DNA from: Tenodera sinensis
Taxonomy: Eukaryota > Arthropoda > Insecta > Mantodea > Mantidae
Direction: 5' to 3'
NCBI GenBank assembly: GCA_030765045.1
Contig: CM060966.1
Span: 63,481,786-63,545,785, forward strand
Length of the DNA stretch: 64,000 bases
The notes below the pieces were generated by a model. The model was given only the letters and a program-made list of their open reading frames with translations. It did no database searches and had not been told where the DNA came from. The translations under genes and the position numbers were made by a program. Numbering within the stretch: position 1 is the stretch's first letter; each line of letters starts with the position of its first letter. This document shows positions 1 to 11,100 of this stretch, in pieces.

Positions 1-3000
1 AAATGTGTAGGTTTTGATGTACATTTCTTGTATATACAATGAAAATGTGTAAGTTTTGATGTACATTTATTGTATATACAATGAAAATGTGTATGTTTTG
101 ATGTACATTTCTTGTATGTCCAATGAAAATGTGTAAGTTTTGATGAACATTCTTGTATATACAATGAAAATGTGTATGTTTTGAAGTACATTTCTTGTAT
201 ATACAAAGAAAATGTGTAGTTTTGATGTACATTTCTTGTATGTACAATGAAAAAGTGTAAGCTTTGATGTACATTTCTTGTATATACAATGAAAATGTGT
301 CAGCTTTGATGTACATTTCTTGAATGTACAACGAAAATGTGTACGTTTTCATGTACATTTCTGGTAGATACAATGAAAACGTGTAAGTTTTGATGTATAT
401 TTCTTGTATATACAATGAAAATGTGTATGCTTTGATGTACATTTCTTGTATATACAATGAAAATGTGTAAGTTTTGATGTACATTACTTGTATATACAAT
501 GAAAATGTGTAAGTTTTGATGTACATTGCTTGTATATACAATGTAAGTGTGTAAGTTTTGATGTACATTTCTTGTATATACAATGAAAATGTGTAAGTTT
601 CTATGTACATTTCTTGAGTGTACAATGAAAATGTGTATGTTTAGATGTACATTTCTTGATATACAATGAAGGTGTGTAAGTTCTGATGTATATTTCTTGT
701 ATGTACAATGAAAATGTGTATGTTGTGATGTACATTCCTTGTATATACAATGAAAATGTGTAAGTTTTGATACACATTTCTTGAGTGTACAATGAAAATG
801 TGTAAGTTTTGATGTGGATTTCTTGTATATACAATGAAAATGTGTATCTTTTGATGTACATTTCTTGTATATACAATGAAAATGTGTATGTTTTCATGTA
901 CATTTCTTGTATATACAATGAAAATATGTGAGCTTTGATGTACATTTCTTGCATATACAATGAAAATGTGTAAGTTTTGATGTAAATTTCTTGTATATAC
1001 AATGAAAATATGTGAGTTTTGATGTACATTTATTGTATATACAATGAAAAGGTGTATGTTTTGATGTACATTCCTTGTATATACAATGAAAACGTGTAAG
1101 TTTTGATGTACATTTCTTGAGTGTACAATGAAAATGTGTAAGTTTTGTTGTACATTTCTTGTATATACAATGAAAATGTGTATCTTTTGATGTACATTTC
1201 TTGTATATACAATGAAAATGTGTATATTTTCATGTACATTTCTTGTATATACAATGAAAATGTGTGAGCTTTGATGTACAATTCTTGTATATACAATGAA
1301 AATGTGTAAGTTTTGATGTACATTTCTTGTATATACAATGAAAATGTGTAAGTTTTGATGTACATTTCTTGTATATACAATGAAAATGTGTAGTTTTGAT
1401 GTATATTTCTTGTATATACAATGAAAATGTGTAAGTTTTGATGTACATTTCTTGTATATACAATGAAAATGTGTAGTTTTGATGTATATTTCTTGTATAT
1501 ACAATGAAAATGTGTAAGTTTTGATGTACATTTCTTGTATGTACAATGAAAATGTGTATCTTTTGATGTACATTTCTTGTTTGTACAATGAAAATGTCTA
1601 TGTTTTGATGTACATTTCTTGAGTGTACAATGAAAATGTGCAGCTTTGATGTACATTTCTTGTATATACAATGAAAATGTGTAAGTTTTGATGTACATTT
1701 CTTGTATATACAATGAAAATGTGTAAGTTTTGATGTACATTTCCTGTATGTACAATGAAAATGTGTAAGTTTTGATGTACATTTCTTGTATATACAATGA
1801 AAATGTGTAAGTTTTGATGTACATTTCTTGTATATACAATGAAAATGTGTAGTTTTGATGTATATTTCTTGTATATACAATGAAAATGTGTAAGTTTTGA
1901 TGTACATTTCTTGTATGTACAACGAAAATGTGTAAGTTTTGATGTACGCTTCTTGTGTATACAATGAAAATGTGTATGTTTTGATGTACATTTCTTGAGT
2001 GTACAATGAAAATGTGTAAGTTTTGATGTACATTTCTTGAGTGCACAATGAAAATGTGTAAGTTTTGATGTACATTTCTTGTATATACAATGAAAATGTG
2101 TAAGTTTTGATGTACATTTCTTGTTTGTACAATGAAAATGTCTATGTTTTGATGTACATTTCTTGAGTGTACAATGAAAATGTGCAGCTTTGATGTACAT
2201 TTCTTGTATATACAATGAAAATGTGTAAGTTTTGATGTACACTTCTTGTATATACAATGAAAATGTGTATGTTTTGATGTACACTTCTTGTATGTACAAT
2301 GAAAATGTGTAAGTTTTTGATGTACATTTCTTGTATATACAATGAAAATGTGTATGTTTGGATGTACATTTGTTGACTGTACAATGAAAATGTGTAAGTT
2401 TTTGATGTACATTTCTTGTATATACAATGAAAATGTGTATGTTTTGATGTACACTTCTTGTATGTACAATGAAAATGTGTAAGTTTTGATGTACATTCTT
2501 GTATATACAATGAAAATGTGTATGTTTTGATGTACATTTCTTGAGTGTACAACTAAAGTGTGTATGTTTTGATGTACATTTCTTGTATATACAATGAAAA
2601 TGTGTATGTTTTGATGTACATTTCTTGTATATACAATGAAAATGTGTAAGTTTTGAAGTACATTTCTTGTATATACAATGAAAATCTGTAAGTTTTGATG
2701 AACATTTCTAGTATATACAATGAAAATGTGTAGCTTTGATGTACATCTCTTGTATGTACAATGAAAATGTGTAAGCTTTGATGTACGTTTCTTGTATATA
2801 CAATGAAAATGTGTAAGTTTTGATGTACATTGCTTGTATATACAATGGAAGTGTGTAAGTTTTGATGTACATTTCTTGTATATACAATGAAAATGTGTAA
2901 GTTTCTATGTACATTTCTTGAGTGTACAATGAAAATGTGTATGTTTAGATGTACATTTCTTGATATACAATGAAAGTGTGTAAGTTCTGATGTATATTTC

Positions 3001-6000
3001 TTGTATGTACAATGAAAATGTGTATGTTTTGATGTACATTTCTTGTATATACAATGAAAATGTGTAAGTTTTGATACACATTTCTTGAGTGTACAATGAA
3101 AATGTGTATGTTTTGATGTGGATTTCTTGTATATACAATGAAAATGTGTATCTTTTGAAGTACATTTCTTGTATATACAATGAAAATTGTATGTTTTCAT
3201 GTGCATTTCTTGTATATACAATGAAAATGTGTAAGTTTTGATGTACATTTCTTGTATATACAATGAAAATGTGTGAGTTTTGATGTACATTTCTTGTATA
3301 TACAATGAAAATGTGTATGTTTTGATGTACATTCCTTGTAAATACAATGAAAACGTGTAAGTTTGATGTACATTGCTTGAGTGTACAATGAAAGTGTGTA
3401 AGTTTTGTTGTACATTTTTTGTATATACAATGAAAATGTGTATGTTTTGATGTACATTTCTTGTATATACAATGAAAATGTGTATGTTTTCATGTGCATT
3501 TCTTGTATATACATTGAAAATGTGTGAGCTTTGATGTACAATTCTTGTATATACAATGAAAATGTGTAAGTTTTGATGTACATTTCTTGTATATACAATG
3601 AAAATGTGTAGCTTTGATGTATATTTCTTGTATATACAATGAAAATGTGTAAGTTTTGATGTGCAATTCTTGTATGTACAATGAAAATGTGTCAGTTTTG
3701 ATATACATTTGTTGTATATACAATGAAAATGTGTGGTTTTGATGTATATTTCTTGTATATACAATGAAAATGTGTAAGTTTTGATGTACATTTCTTGTAT
3801 GTACAATGAAAATGTGTAAGTTTTGATGTACATTTCTTGCATATACAATGAAAATGTGTAAGTTTTTGATGTACATTTCTTGTATGTACAATGAAAATGT
3901 GTAAGTTTTGATGTACGTTTCTTGCATATACAATGAAAATGTGTAAGTTTTTGATGTACATTTCTTGTATGTACAATGAAAATGTGTAAGTTTTGATGTA
4001 CATTTCTTGCATATACAATGAAAATGTGTAAGTTTTTGATGTACATTTCTTGTATGTACAATGAAAATGTGTAAGTTTTGATGTACATTTCTTGCATATA
4101 CAATGAAAATGTGTAAGTTTTGATGTACATTTCTTGTATGTACAATGAAAATGTGTAAGTTTTGATGTACATTTCTTGCATATACAATGAAAATGTGTAA
4201 GTTTTTGATGTACATTTCTTGTATGTACAATGAAAATGTGTAAGTTTTGATGTACATTTCTTGCATATACAATGAAAATGTGTAAGTTTTTGATGTACAT
4301 TTCTTGTATGTACAATGAAAATGTGTAAGTTTTGATGTACATTTCTTGCATATACAATGAAAATGTGTATGTTTTGATGTACATTTCTTGAGTGTACAAT
4401 GAAAATGTGTAAGCTTTGATGTACATTTCTTGAGTGCACAATGAAAATGTGTAAGTTTTGATGTACATTTCTTGTATATACAATGAAAATGTGTAAGTTT
4501 TGATGTACATTTCTTGTTTGTACAATGAAAATGTCTATGTTTTGATGTACATTTCTTGAGTGTTAAATGAAAATGTGCAGCTTTGATGTACATTTCTTGT
4601 ATATACAATGAAAATGTGTAAGTTTTGATGTACATTTCTTGTTTGTACAATGAAAATGTCTATGTTTTGATGTACATTTCTTGAGTGTACAATGAAAATG
4701 TGTAAGTTTTGATGTACATTTCTTGTATATACAATGAAAATGTGTAAGTTTTGATGTACATTTCTGGTTTGTACAATGAAAATGTCTATGTTTTGATGTA
4801 CATTTCTTGAGTGTACAATGAAAATGTGTAAGTTTTGATGTACATTTCTTGTATATACAATGAAAATGTGTAAGTTTTGATGTACATTTCTTGTATATAC
4901 AATGAAAATGTGTAAGTTTGTGATGTACATTTCTTGTATGTACAATGAAAATGTGTAAGCTTTGATGTACATTTCTTGTATATACAATGAAAATGTGTAA
5001 GTTGTGATGTACATTTCTTGTATATACAATGAAAATGTGTATGTTTTGATGTACATTGCTTGTATATACAATGAAAATGTGTAAGTTTTGATTTGCATTT
5101 CCTTATATACAATGAAAATGTGTAACTTTTGATGTGCATTTCTTGCATATACAATGAAAATATGTAAGCTTTTAATGTACATTTCCTGTATGTACAATGA
5201 AAATGTGTAAGTTTCGATGTACATTTCTTGTATATACAATAAAAATGTGTAAGTTTTGATGTACATTTCTAGTATATACAATGAAAATGTGTAAGTTTTG
5301 ATGTACATTTCTTGTATATACAATGAAAATGTGTATGTTTTGATGTATATTCCTTGTATATACAATGAAAAAGTGTAAGCTTTGATGTACATTGCTTGTA
5401 TATACAATGAAAGTGTGTAAGTTTTGATGTACATTTCTTGTATATACAATGAAAGTGTGTAAGTTTCTATGTACATTTCTTGAGTGTACAATGAAAATGT
5501 GTATGTTTAGATGTACAATTCTTGATATACAATGAAAGTGTGTATGTTTTGATGTACATTTCTTGTATGTACAATGAAAATGTGTAAGTTTTGATATACA
5601 TTCTTGTATATACAATGAAAATGTGTATGTTTTGAAGTACATTTCTTGTATATACAATGAAGATGTGTAAGTTTTGATGTACATTGCTTGTATATACAAA
5701 GAAAGTGTGTAGCTTTGATGTACATTTCTTGTATGTACAATGAAAAAGTGTAAGTTTTGATGTATATTTCTTGTATATACAATGAAAATGTGTAAGCTTT
5801 GATGTACATTTCTTGAATGTACAACGAATATGTGTACGTTTTCATGTACATTTCTGGTAGATACAATGAAAACGTGTAAGTTTTGATGTATATTTCTTGT
5901 ATATACAATGAAAATGTGTATGCTTTGATGTACATTTCTTGTATATACAATGAAAATGTGTAAGTTTTGATGTACATTTCTTGTATATACAATGAAGATG

Positions 6001-6158
6001 TGTAAGTTTTGATGTACATTGCTTGTATATACAATGAAAGTGTGTAAGTTTTGATGTACATTTCTTGTATATACTATGAAAATGTATAAGTTTCTATGTA
6101 CATTTCCTGAGTGTACAATGAAAATGTGTATGTTTAGATGTACATTTCTTGATATACA
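1..6158. repeat. 42-bp satellite array, left segment
   Basis: Uninterrupted head-to-tail copies of an AT-rich monomer of about 42 bp run from the window edge to the retrotransposon. The commonest form has the A-tract motif aatgaaaatgtg, then taagttttgatgtac, then atttcttgtatatac. Variants change the last third (cttgagtgtac, cttgtttgtac, cttgcatatac, cttgtatgtac) or the centre (tgtatg, tgtag with one base lost, tgcagc, tctatg, tgtgagc). No gene-like sequence of normal composition is visible. Long minus-strand open frames are explained by the monomer having no stop in that direction. A block at about 1598-2552 recurs at 44095-45049, with near-identical versions at about 15800-16712 and 19428-20445. 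The array continues beyond base 1. Confidence 0.98.
6147..6158. repeat. Left target-site duplication
   Basis: The 12-mer tcttgatataca abuts the first base of the element. It belongs to a variant satellite monomer that has lost one base relative to the consensus cttgtatataca. The identical 12-mer lies at the right junction. If the first two bases (tc) are assigned to the element's CACTC tail on the right side, the true duplication is the 10-mer ttgatataca. Confidence 0.9.
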
Positions 6159-6919
6159 CTCCCCCAGGGGGACCTACCACGGTAGGTCCGGGCTTGGCGC
6201 ACCCGGGGCCCCGAGCCGCTCATCCCCATTATCATCCCCTCGCCTCCATCAGGTCTAGCCACGTCATCATCCACTTAGATTTAGTCTCTTCCTCTTCTAG
6301 GTATTATGGTTTTATGTAGGTTAAGTTTTAGAATTATAACTCCTGTCTCACCAACAGGGATCTATCCTGTCTCCGTGGTTCCTGTCCCACGGTTTCGGCG
6401 CAGCTTCCAACTTGTGTGCTCTTCGGAGGCTCAGGCGTGAAGGTTGAGTGGACCCTCCTCACTACCCCTTTTGTGCGACACTAGGTGCGGAGCCGTTCCA
6501 TTGTCAAGTACACCCCCGTAGCTCCTTAGGGGCCGGGTCCCCATGGGTATCTCGGCGGCCGTGCTGCCGCTGGGGTGTACAGGGGGACCCGACGTGTTAC
6601 CGCTGTCTGGGGTCCGATGTAATCAACCACAAGTCCCCTGAATCCACGCTGACTCCGTTGAGGCAGCGTGGGCTAGAGTGGGGAGCCACAGGCGGTTATT
6701 CCTGTGGTAGGGGCATAAAGTCGGGCCTGCCTTTGGTGGAAATGTCGCATACCGGTAAGTAGTGATAGGCGGAGGGTAACTTTTTCTGACGTACTCCTTG
6801 AGATCGGGTCTGAAGCGGGTGCTTCGGGCCGGCACAGACCGGAAGATTTAGGTGTCTTTTTCCTTTATCCCCCGGATGGCAGGCTGACGCCGACGGTCCG
6901 GAAGGGGGACCCTTTCATA
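6159..6919 (+). promoter_or_regulatory. Retrotransposon 5' UTR, presumed internal promoter region
   Basis: These 761 bp precede ORF1 and contain no recognisable protein domain. Full-length LINE elements must carry an internal promoter here, but I cannot point to a specific promoter motif. The region is GC-rich and has several short inverted repeats: 6161-6171 and 6170-6189 at the extreme 5' end, ccacagg/cctgtgg at 6686-6692 and 6701-6707, gaagc/gcttc at 6812-6816 and 6821-6825, and ggtcc/ggacc at 6895-6899 and 6907-6911, which ends 8 bp before the ORF1 start. A 104-codon open frame (6448-6762) has no family resemblance and is not called as a gene. Confidence 0.7.
6161..6189 (+). other. GC-rich stem-loops at the element's 5' end
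   Basis: Two overlapping inverted repeats start two bases inside the element: ccccc-a-ggggg (6161-6171), and ggacctacc/ggtaggtcc (6170-6178 with 6181-6189), a perfect 9-bp complement with only 2 bases between. In RNA the second would close as a stem of about 8 bp with a tetraloop. They cannot form fully at the same time. The role is unknown; 5'-end structure in LINE RNAs can serve processing (as HDV-like ribozymes do in R2 and some other clades) or translation. I could not fit the ribozyme double pseudoknot by eye. Confidence 0.6.
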
Positions 6920-8098
6920 ATGTCTCCTCTGCGCTCCACCCCTTCAACTCCACGTTTTTTGATTATGCGGCTTATCAGTGAAGAAAAGACCATGTCGACT
7001 ATTAGTCCATTTTATATTAAGAAGGAGCTGGACAGGATCTGTGGTCCAGTAAAAAATGCTACCCGATGTAGAGACGGTAGTTTATTAATCGAGGTTGCTC
7101 AAGACACCCAGACTGCGAAACTGCTAAAAGCCACTCTGCTTGGTTCATACCCTGTCAAGGTCGAAAAACACAAGACCCTGAATTGCTGTCGCGGTGTGGT
7201 TTCCACCCGAAGTTTGGACGGCCTCTCTAATGAGGAGATCGCTAAATGCCTGGGGGACCAAGGTGTAACTGCTGCGTTTCGCTTAATAGGGAAGAGAGAT
7301 AACCAACCATTCGAATTACGTACGGTTTTCCTCACATTCGAACGTACCACCCTACCCCAATACATCTTCTGCGGGTATGAACGTGCCACCGTACGTCCTT
7401 ATGTGCCCAACCCCATGCGATGTTTTCGTTGCCAGAAGTTCGGGCACACGCAGCAGCGCTGTTCCGGTTCACCCAACTGTCCCCGATGTGGACGTGCTGC
7501 TCACGAGGGCTCCCTGTGCGACCAGGACCCCACCTGTGTCAACTGTGGAGGTGCCCACCCGTCGAACTCACGCGATTGCCCCCGCTTCTTAGAGGAGAAG
7601 GCAATTCAGGAGCTTCGAGTCAAGGAAAACCTGACATTTATGGATGCGAGAAAGCGATACCAGGAGCTTCATCCCACCACCAGTTTGAAGTTTTCTGCAG
7701 CTGTTCGTCAGGTTATTCCGAAGCTGGACGCCGCCGTACAGACTTGCCCAGGTTTGCCGTCTCGTGTTTCAGTGGGAGTGCAGACCAACTCGTCTGCCGC
7801 ACATGTTTCTCCACCGCTAGTGGTTCGCCCACCGACAACATCCTCTGCCGTCCAGACACCAGCACCGCAGCCGTCCCAGAGTTCTACTGCCTCCGTGACG
7901 TCTGAAGAACGACACCGATCAAGGCACAAACCTCGAGCGAGTAGCCGTACGTCCTCTGTGAAATCCCGGTCTCGCTCTACGAGCCTCAGGGGATCATCAG
8001 ACTCCCGAACATCGGAGGAGTCGCCAGAGGACGGAGAACCTCGTATTATTGGTCCAAAATGCGCGAAGGTCAGAAAGAAAATCAAGACTAACCGTTAA
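6920..8098 (+). CDS. Retrotransposon ORF1, zinc-knuckle nucleic-acid-binding (gag-like) protein
   Basis: The 392-aa protein is expected to bind the element RNA and form the ribonucleoprotein particle. Residues about 25-160 look like the N-terminal domain that precedes the knuckles in jockey- and I-type ORF1 proteins. Three zinc knuckles follow: C168/C171/H176/C181 (CX2CX4HX4C), C187/C190/H195/C200 (the same spacing) and C206/C209/H213/C220 (CX2CX3HX6C), the classical triple pattern of these families. After a charged helix-like stretch (about 222-250), the C-terminal part is rich in Ser, Thr, Pro and then Ser/Arg (about 325-365), ending in a basic tail (KVRKKIKTNR) suited to RNA binding or nuclear entry. 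The start has A at -3; in-frame Met16 and Met25 are alternatives. The stop is 12 nt before ORF2, in the same frame. No frameshift or internal stop is present. Confidence 0.92.
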   Translation: MSPLRSTPSTPRFLIMRLISEEKTMSTISPFYIKKELDRICGPVKNATRCRDGSLLIEVAQDTQTAKLLKATLLGSYPVKVEKHKTLNCCRGVVSTRSLDGLSNEEIAKCLGDQGVTAAFRLIGKRDNQPFELRTVFLTFERTTLPQYIFCGYERATVRPYVPNPMRCFRCQKFGHTQQRCSGSPNCPRCGRAAHEGSLCDQDPTCVNCGGAHPSNSRDCPRFLEEKAIQELRVKENLTFMDARKRYQELHPTTSLKFSAAVRQVIPKLDAAVQTCPGLPSRVSVGVQTNSSAAHVSPPLVVRPPTTSSAVQTPAPQPSQSSTASVTSEERHRSRHKPRASSRTSSVKSRSRSTSLRGSSDSRTSEESPEDGEPRIIGPKCAKVRKKIKTNR

Positions 8099-8110
8099 CT
8101 CTACTCTAGA
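8096..8110 (+). promoter_or_regulatory. ORF1 stop and in-frame 12-nt link to ORF2
   Basis: The ORF1 TAA (8096-8098) is followed by ctctactctaga and then the ORF2 ATG at 8111. The four codons between are sense codons in the same frame, so one TAA is the only thing that separates a continuous frame of more than 1,600 codons. ORF2 could therefore be made by termination-reinitiation or by occasional readthrough; no frameshift would be required. Confidence 0.8.
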
Positions 8111-11100
8111 ATGGAAATAATCCAGTGGAATATTAATGGGTTCCGGGCCAGGACTCCGGACATACAGCATTTAGTTTTTCAACGCTCGCCCTCCATACTC
8201 TGTCTACAAGAAACCCATCTGCAGCACCATCACGGTTTACATCTACGTGATTTTAAGGCATTTAGACACGACTCTGCACCTGGTAGGCGTGCAAGCGGTG
8301 GTGTTGCTACCTTGGTGGCGCATAATATCTCTGCCGCCAGCATACCGCTTAACACACCGTTTCAAGCTGTAGCGGTACGTGTGCAGCTGCAGGGCCTGTG
8401 TTTCACTATTTGCAATGTCTATCTGCCCCCGAGCATTCTCGTGCAAGAACACGATCTTCGGGCTCTTCTGGCTCAGATTCACCCACCGCTCCTCTTTCTA
8501 GGGGATCTGAATGCCAAAAACACTTTATGGGGCTGCGACACTGACGATGCTCGTGGGTGCCTTATAGCAGACGTGTGTGATATGTCCGGCTTGTATTTGC
8601 TAAACACTGGTGCCCCTACATTCTTATCCTCCACTTACGGCACACTTTCAACCCTAGACGTTGCTTTCTGTAGCCCGGCATTAGCTCCGCTGCTGGATTG
8701 GTCGGTGCTCTCCGACCTATTTGGCAGTGATCATTACCCCATTAATATTCACCTCTACCATACCCATACTGTGCCAACACGGCATCCTCACTGGATTATT
8801 TCCAAGGCTGATTGGGGGAAATTTCGCTCTCTCCTTCACCTTAGCGACAATGGTTATACCAATATTGATGAAATGGTGGAATATTTTACATGTTCTATCT
8901 TGCTCGCAGCAGATTCTAGCATTCCTCGAAGTCCATCGTCGCCTCGGCACGCTCCCGTACCCTGGTGGTCCGAGGAATGCTATTTGGCTATCAAAGCACG
9001 CAAACGCGCTCTGAGGCTTTTTAGTTTACACCCTACTGAAGAGAACTTTATCGCTTTTAAACGTTCTCGTGCCAGGGCACGTTTCGTGCTTCGCAGCGCA
9101 AAACGCAGATCCTGGGAAACCTACATCTCTTCCCTATCACGTCACACTTCGACACAAAGGGTTTGGACTGCTGTTCGGCGCATGTACGGCAAGTATCGCC
9201 GGACAACGATCCCCGGTCTTGCCGTGCAGGGCTCTATTTATACCTCTGAGCAGGACATCGCTGACGCCCTTGCCGACTCGTTTGCTGCTGTTAGCCAGAC
9301 CCAAAGTTACAATACTGCCTTTCTACCTATTAAGGAATCTGCGGAGCGGATAGTCCTGGATTTTAACAGCGACTGTAGCGAACCGTACAACGCCCCTTTT
9401 ACAGAAGCGGAGCTGGCGCATGCTTTGTCTCTCGCCAAGGACTCCTCTCCTGGTCCTGATGATATCCATCGCCAAATGCTACTTCATCTTCCACCTAAGG
9501 CTCTCTCCTTCCTGCTGGACATTTACAACCGTATCTGGCTTCAGCAGGTTTTCCCGTCTTCCTGGCGCGAGGGTATTGTCATCCCGATTCCTCGGCCCGG
9601 AAAAGATCGAACACTTTCCTCTAGCTACCGCCCTATTTGCCTAACGAGCGTTGTTTGTAAGATCTTGGAACGAATGATTAACACTCGCTTAGTGTGGTGG
9701 CTAGAGAAGAATAACCTGCTGAATAACGTTCAGTGCGGTTTTCGTCGCCATCGTTCGAGCATCGACAATCTGGCATGCATGGAAGCCTACATACAAAATG
9801 CCTTTCTTCTGAAGCAGCATGTCGTGGGTGTCTTCTTCGACCTGCAGAAGGCCTACGACACCACCTGGCGCTATGGTATCTTGCGCACTCTGCACGGCTA
9901 CGGTTTACGAAGTCATTTAGCGATCTTCCTTTTAAATTTTTTAAAACTACGCCGTTTTCGTGTCCGGATTGGCAATATACTATCTCACGAGAGGATCCAG
10001 GAGAATGGTGTACCCCAGGGGTCGATTCTCAGTGTCACGCTGTTTGCCGTTGCCATCAACGGCATCGCTAGCGTTGTTCGTGGCGGAATATCGATGTCAC
10101 TGTATGTTGACGACTTTGCCATCTACTACCGCTCGTATAATCTGGAGCACATCGAGCGTCAACTGCAGCTAACCATAAGGTCCATCGCCGAGTGGTCACT
10201 TCGTACCGGCTTTCAGTTTTCCCCCACGAAAACGCAGTGTGTGCACTTCCATCGACTTCGTGGTGTACACCCTCCACCCGACCTTGATCTGTGTGGCACA
10301 CGTTTACCGTTTGTTCCGCACCTTAAGTTCCTGGGCCTTCACCTCGACAGCACACTCAAATGGGAGCACCATATTCGCCAGCTTCGTGCTTCGTGCGATC
10401 GTTCACTTCGGGTACTCAGGGTTTTGTCTGGGGCATCTTGGGGTGGCGATCGCACAGTTATGTTGAGGTTGTATCGCTCACTGGTCCGCTCAAAATTGGA
10501 TTACGGCTGTTTTATTTATGGCGCGGCGTCCGCCTCTAAACTTCGCCTTTTAAACACAGTACATAATGCTGGTATCCGTCTTGCCACTGGGGCTTTCCGC
10601 ACTAGTCGAGTCGAGTGTCTCTACGCTGATTCCGGGGAGCCGCCACTCTCGGTACGTCGCTCGTATATGCTCTGCTCTTATGTAGCAAGGTTAGCGGCTC
10701 ACCCAGGTCATACTTCTTTTAACCCTGTTCTGCGTCCGGAACTGGTTCATCGTTATATGCAGAAAAGCACCATCTCTCGCCCAAGCGGTATTCGGTTTCT
10801 TGAATTGCTCGCCGCGCATGACCTCCGAATGCCTGCCGTAGAGCGTTTTACTCTTGGCCGCTATCCTCCTTGGGAACTCCAACGTGCCCGTTTCGATCTA
10901 GAGCTTTCTCGCTGTGCCAAGGTAGCCACCCCTCAATCGGTGTTTCGTCAACTGTTCGCCGAAATCCTGGGACGTTACCGGAATTACATTCCGGTATTTA
11001 CTGATGGATCCCAGGTGAGGGGTACTACAGGTTGTAGTTTTGTGTATAATGGTGCGGTTCACCAGTACCGTCTTCCGGACAATAGCTCCGCTTTTACTGC

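Noticed and set aside
601..6061. Many long minus-strand ORFs in the satellite (left segment)
   Set aside because: They are periodic 14-residue repeats caused by a stop-free 42-bp monomer, start at arbitrary ATG equivalents, switch register at every 41/43-bp monomer and have no domain or non-repetitive part.
6076..6258. Plus-strand ORF crossing the left element junction
   Set aside because: It joins satellite and element sequence by chance; the frame is stopped in the satellite and has no match in either part.
6448..6762. 104-codon plus-strand ORF in the element 5' UTR
   Set aside because: No recognisable domain and low-complexity composition; chance open frame in GC-rich sequence. Conservation in other copies would be needed.
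7420..7905. 161-codon plus-strand ORF overlapping ORF1 in another frame
   Set aside because: Shadow of ORF1; it has no motif of its own while the ORF1 frame carries three ordered zinc knuckles.
7708..8085. 125-codon minus-strand ORF under ORF1
   Set aside because: Antisense shadow of the Ser/Arg-rich ORF1 tail.
10034..10036. Valine in GSILSVTLF where many LINE reverse transcriptases have proline
   Set aside because: At first it looked like a damaging change, but an LSVTLF form is typical of I-clade enzymes, so it supports classification rather than inactivation.
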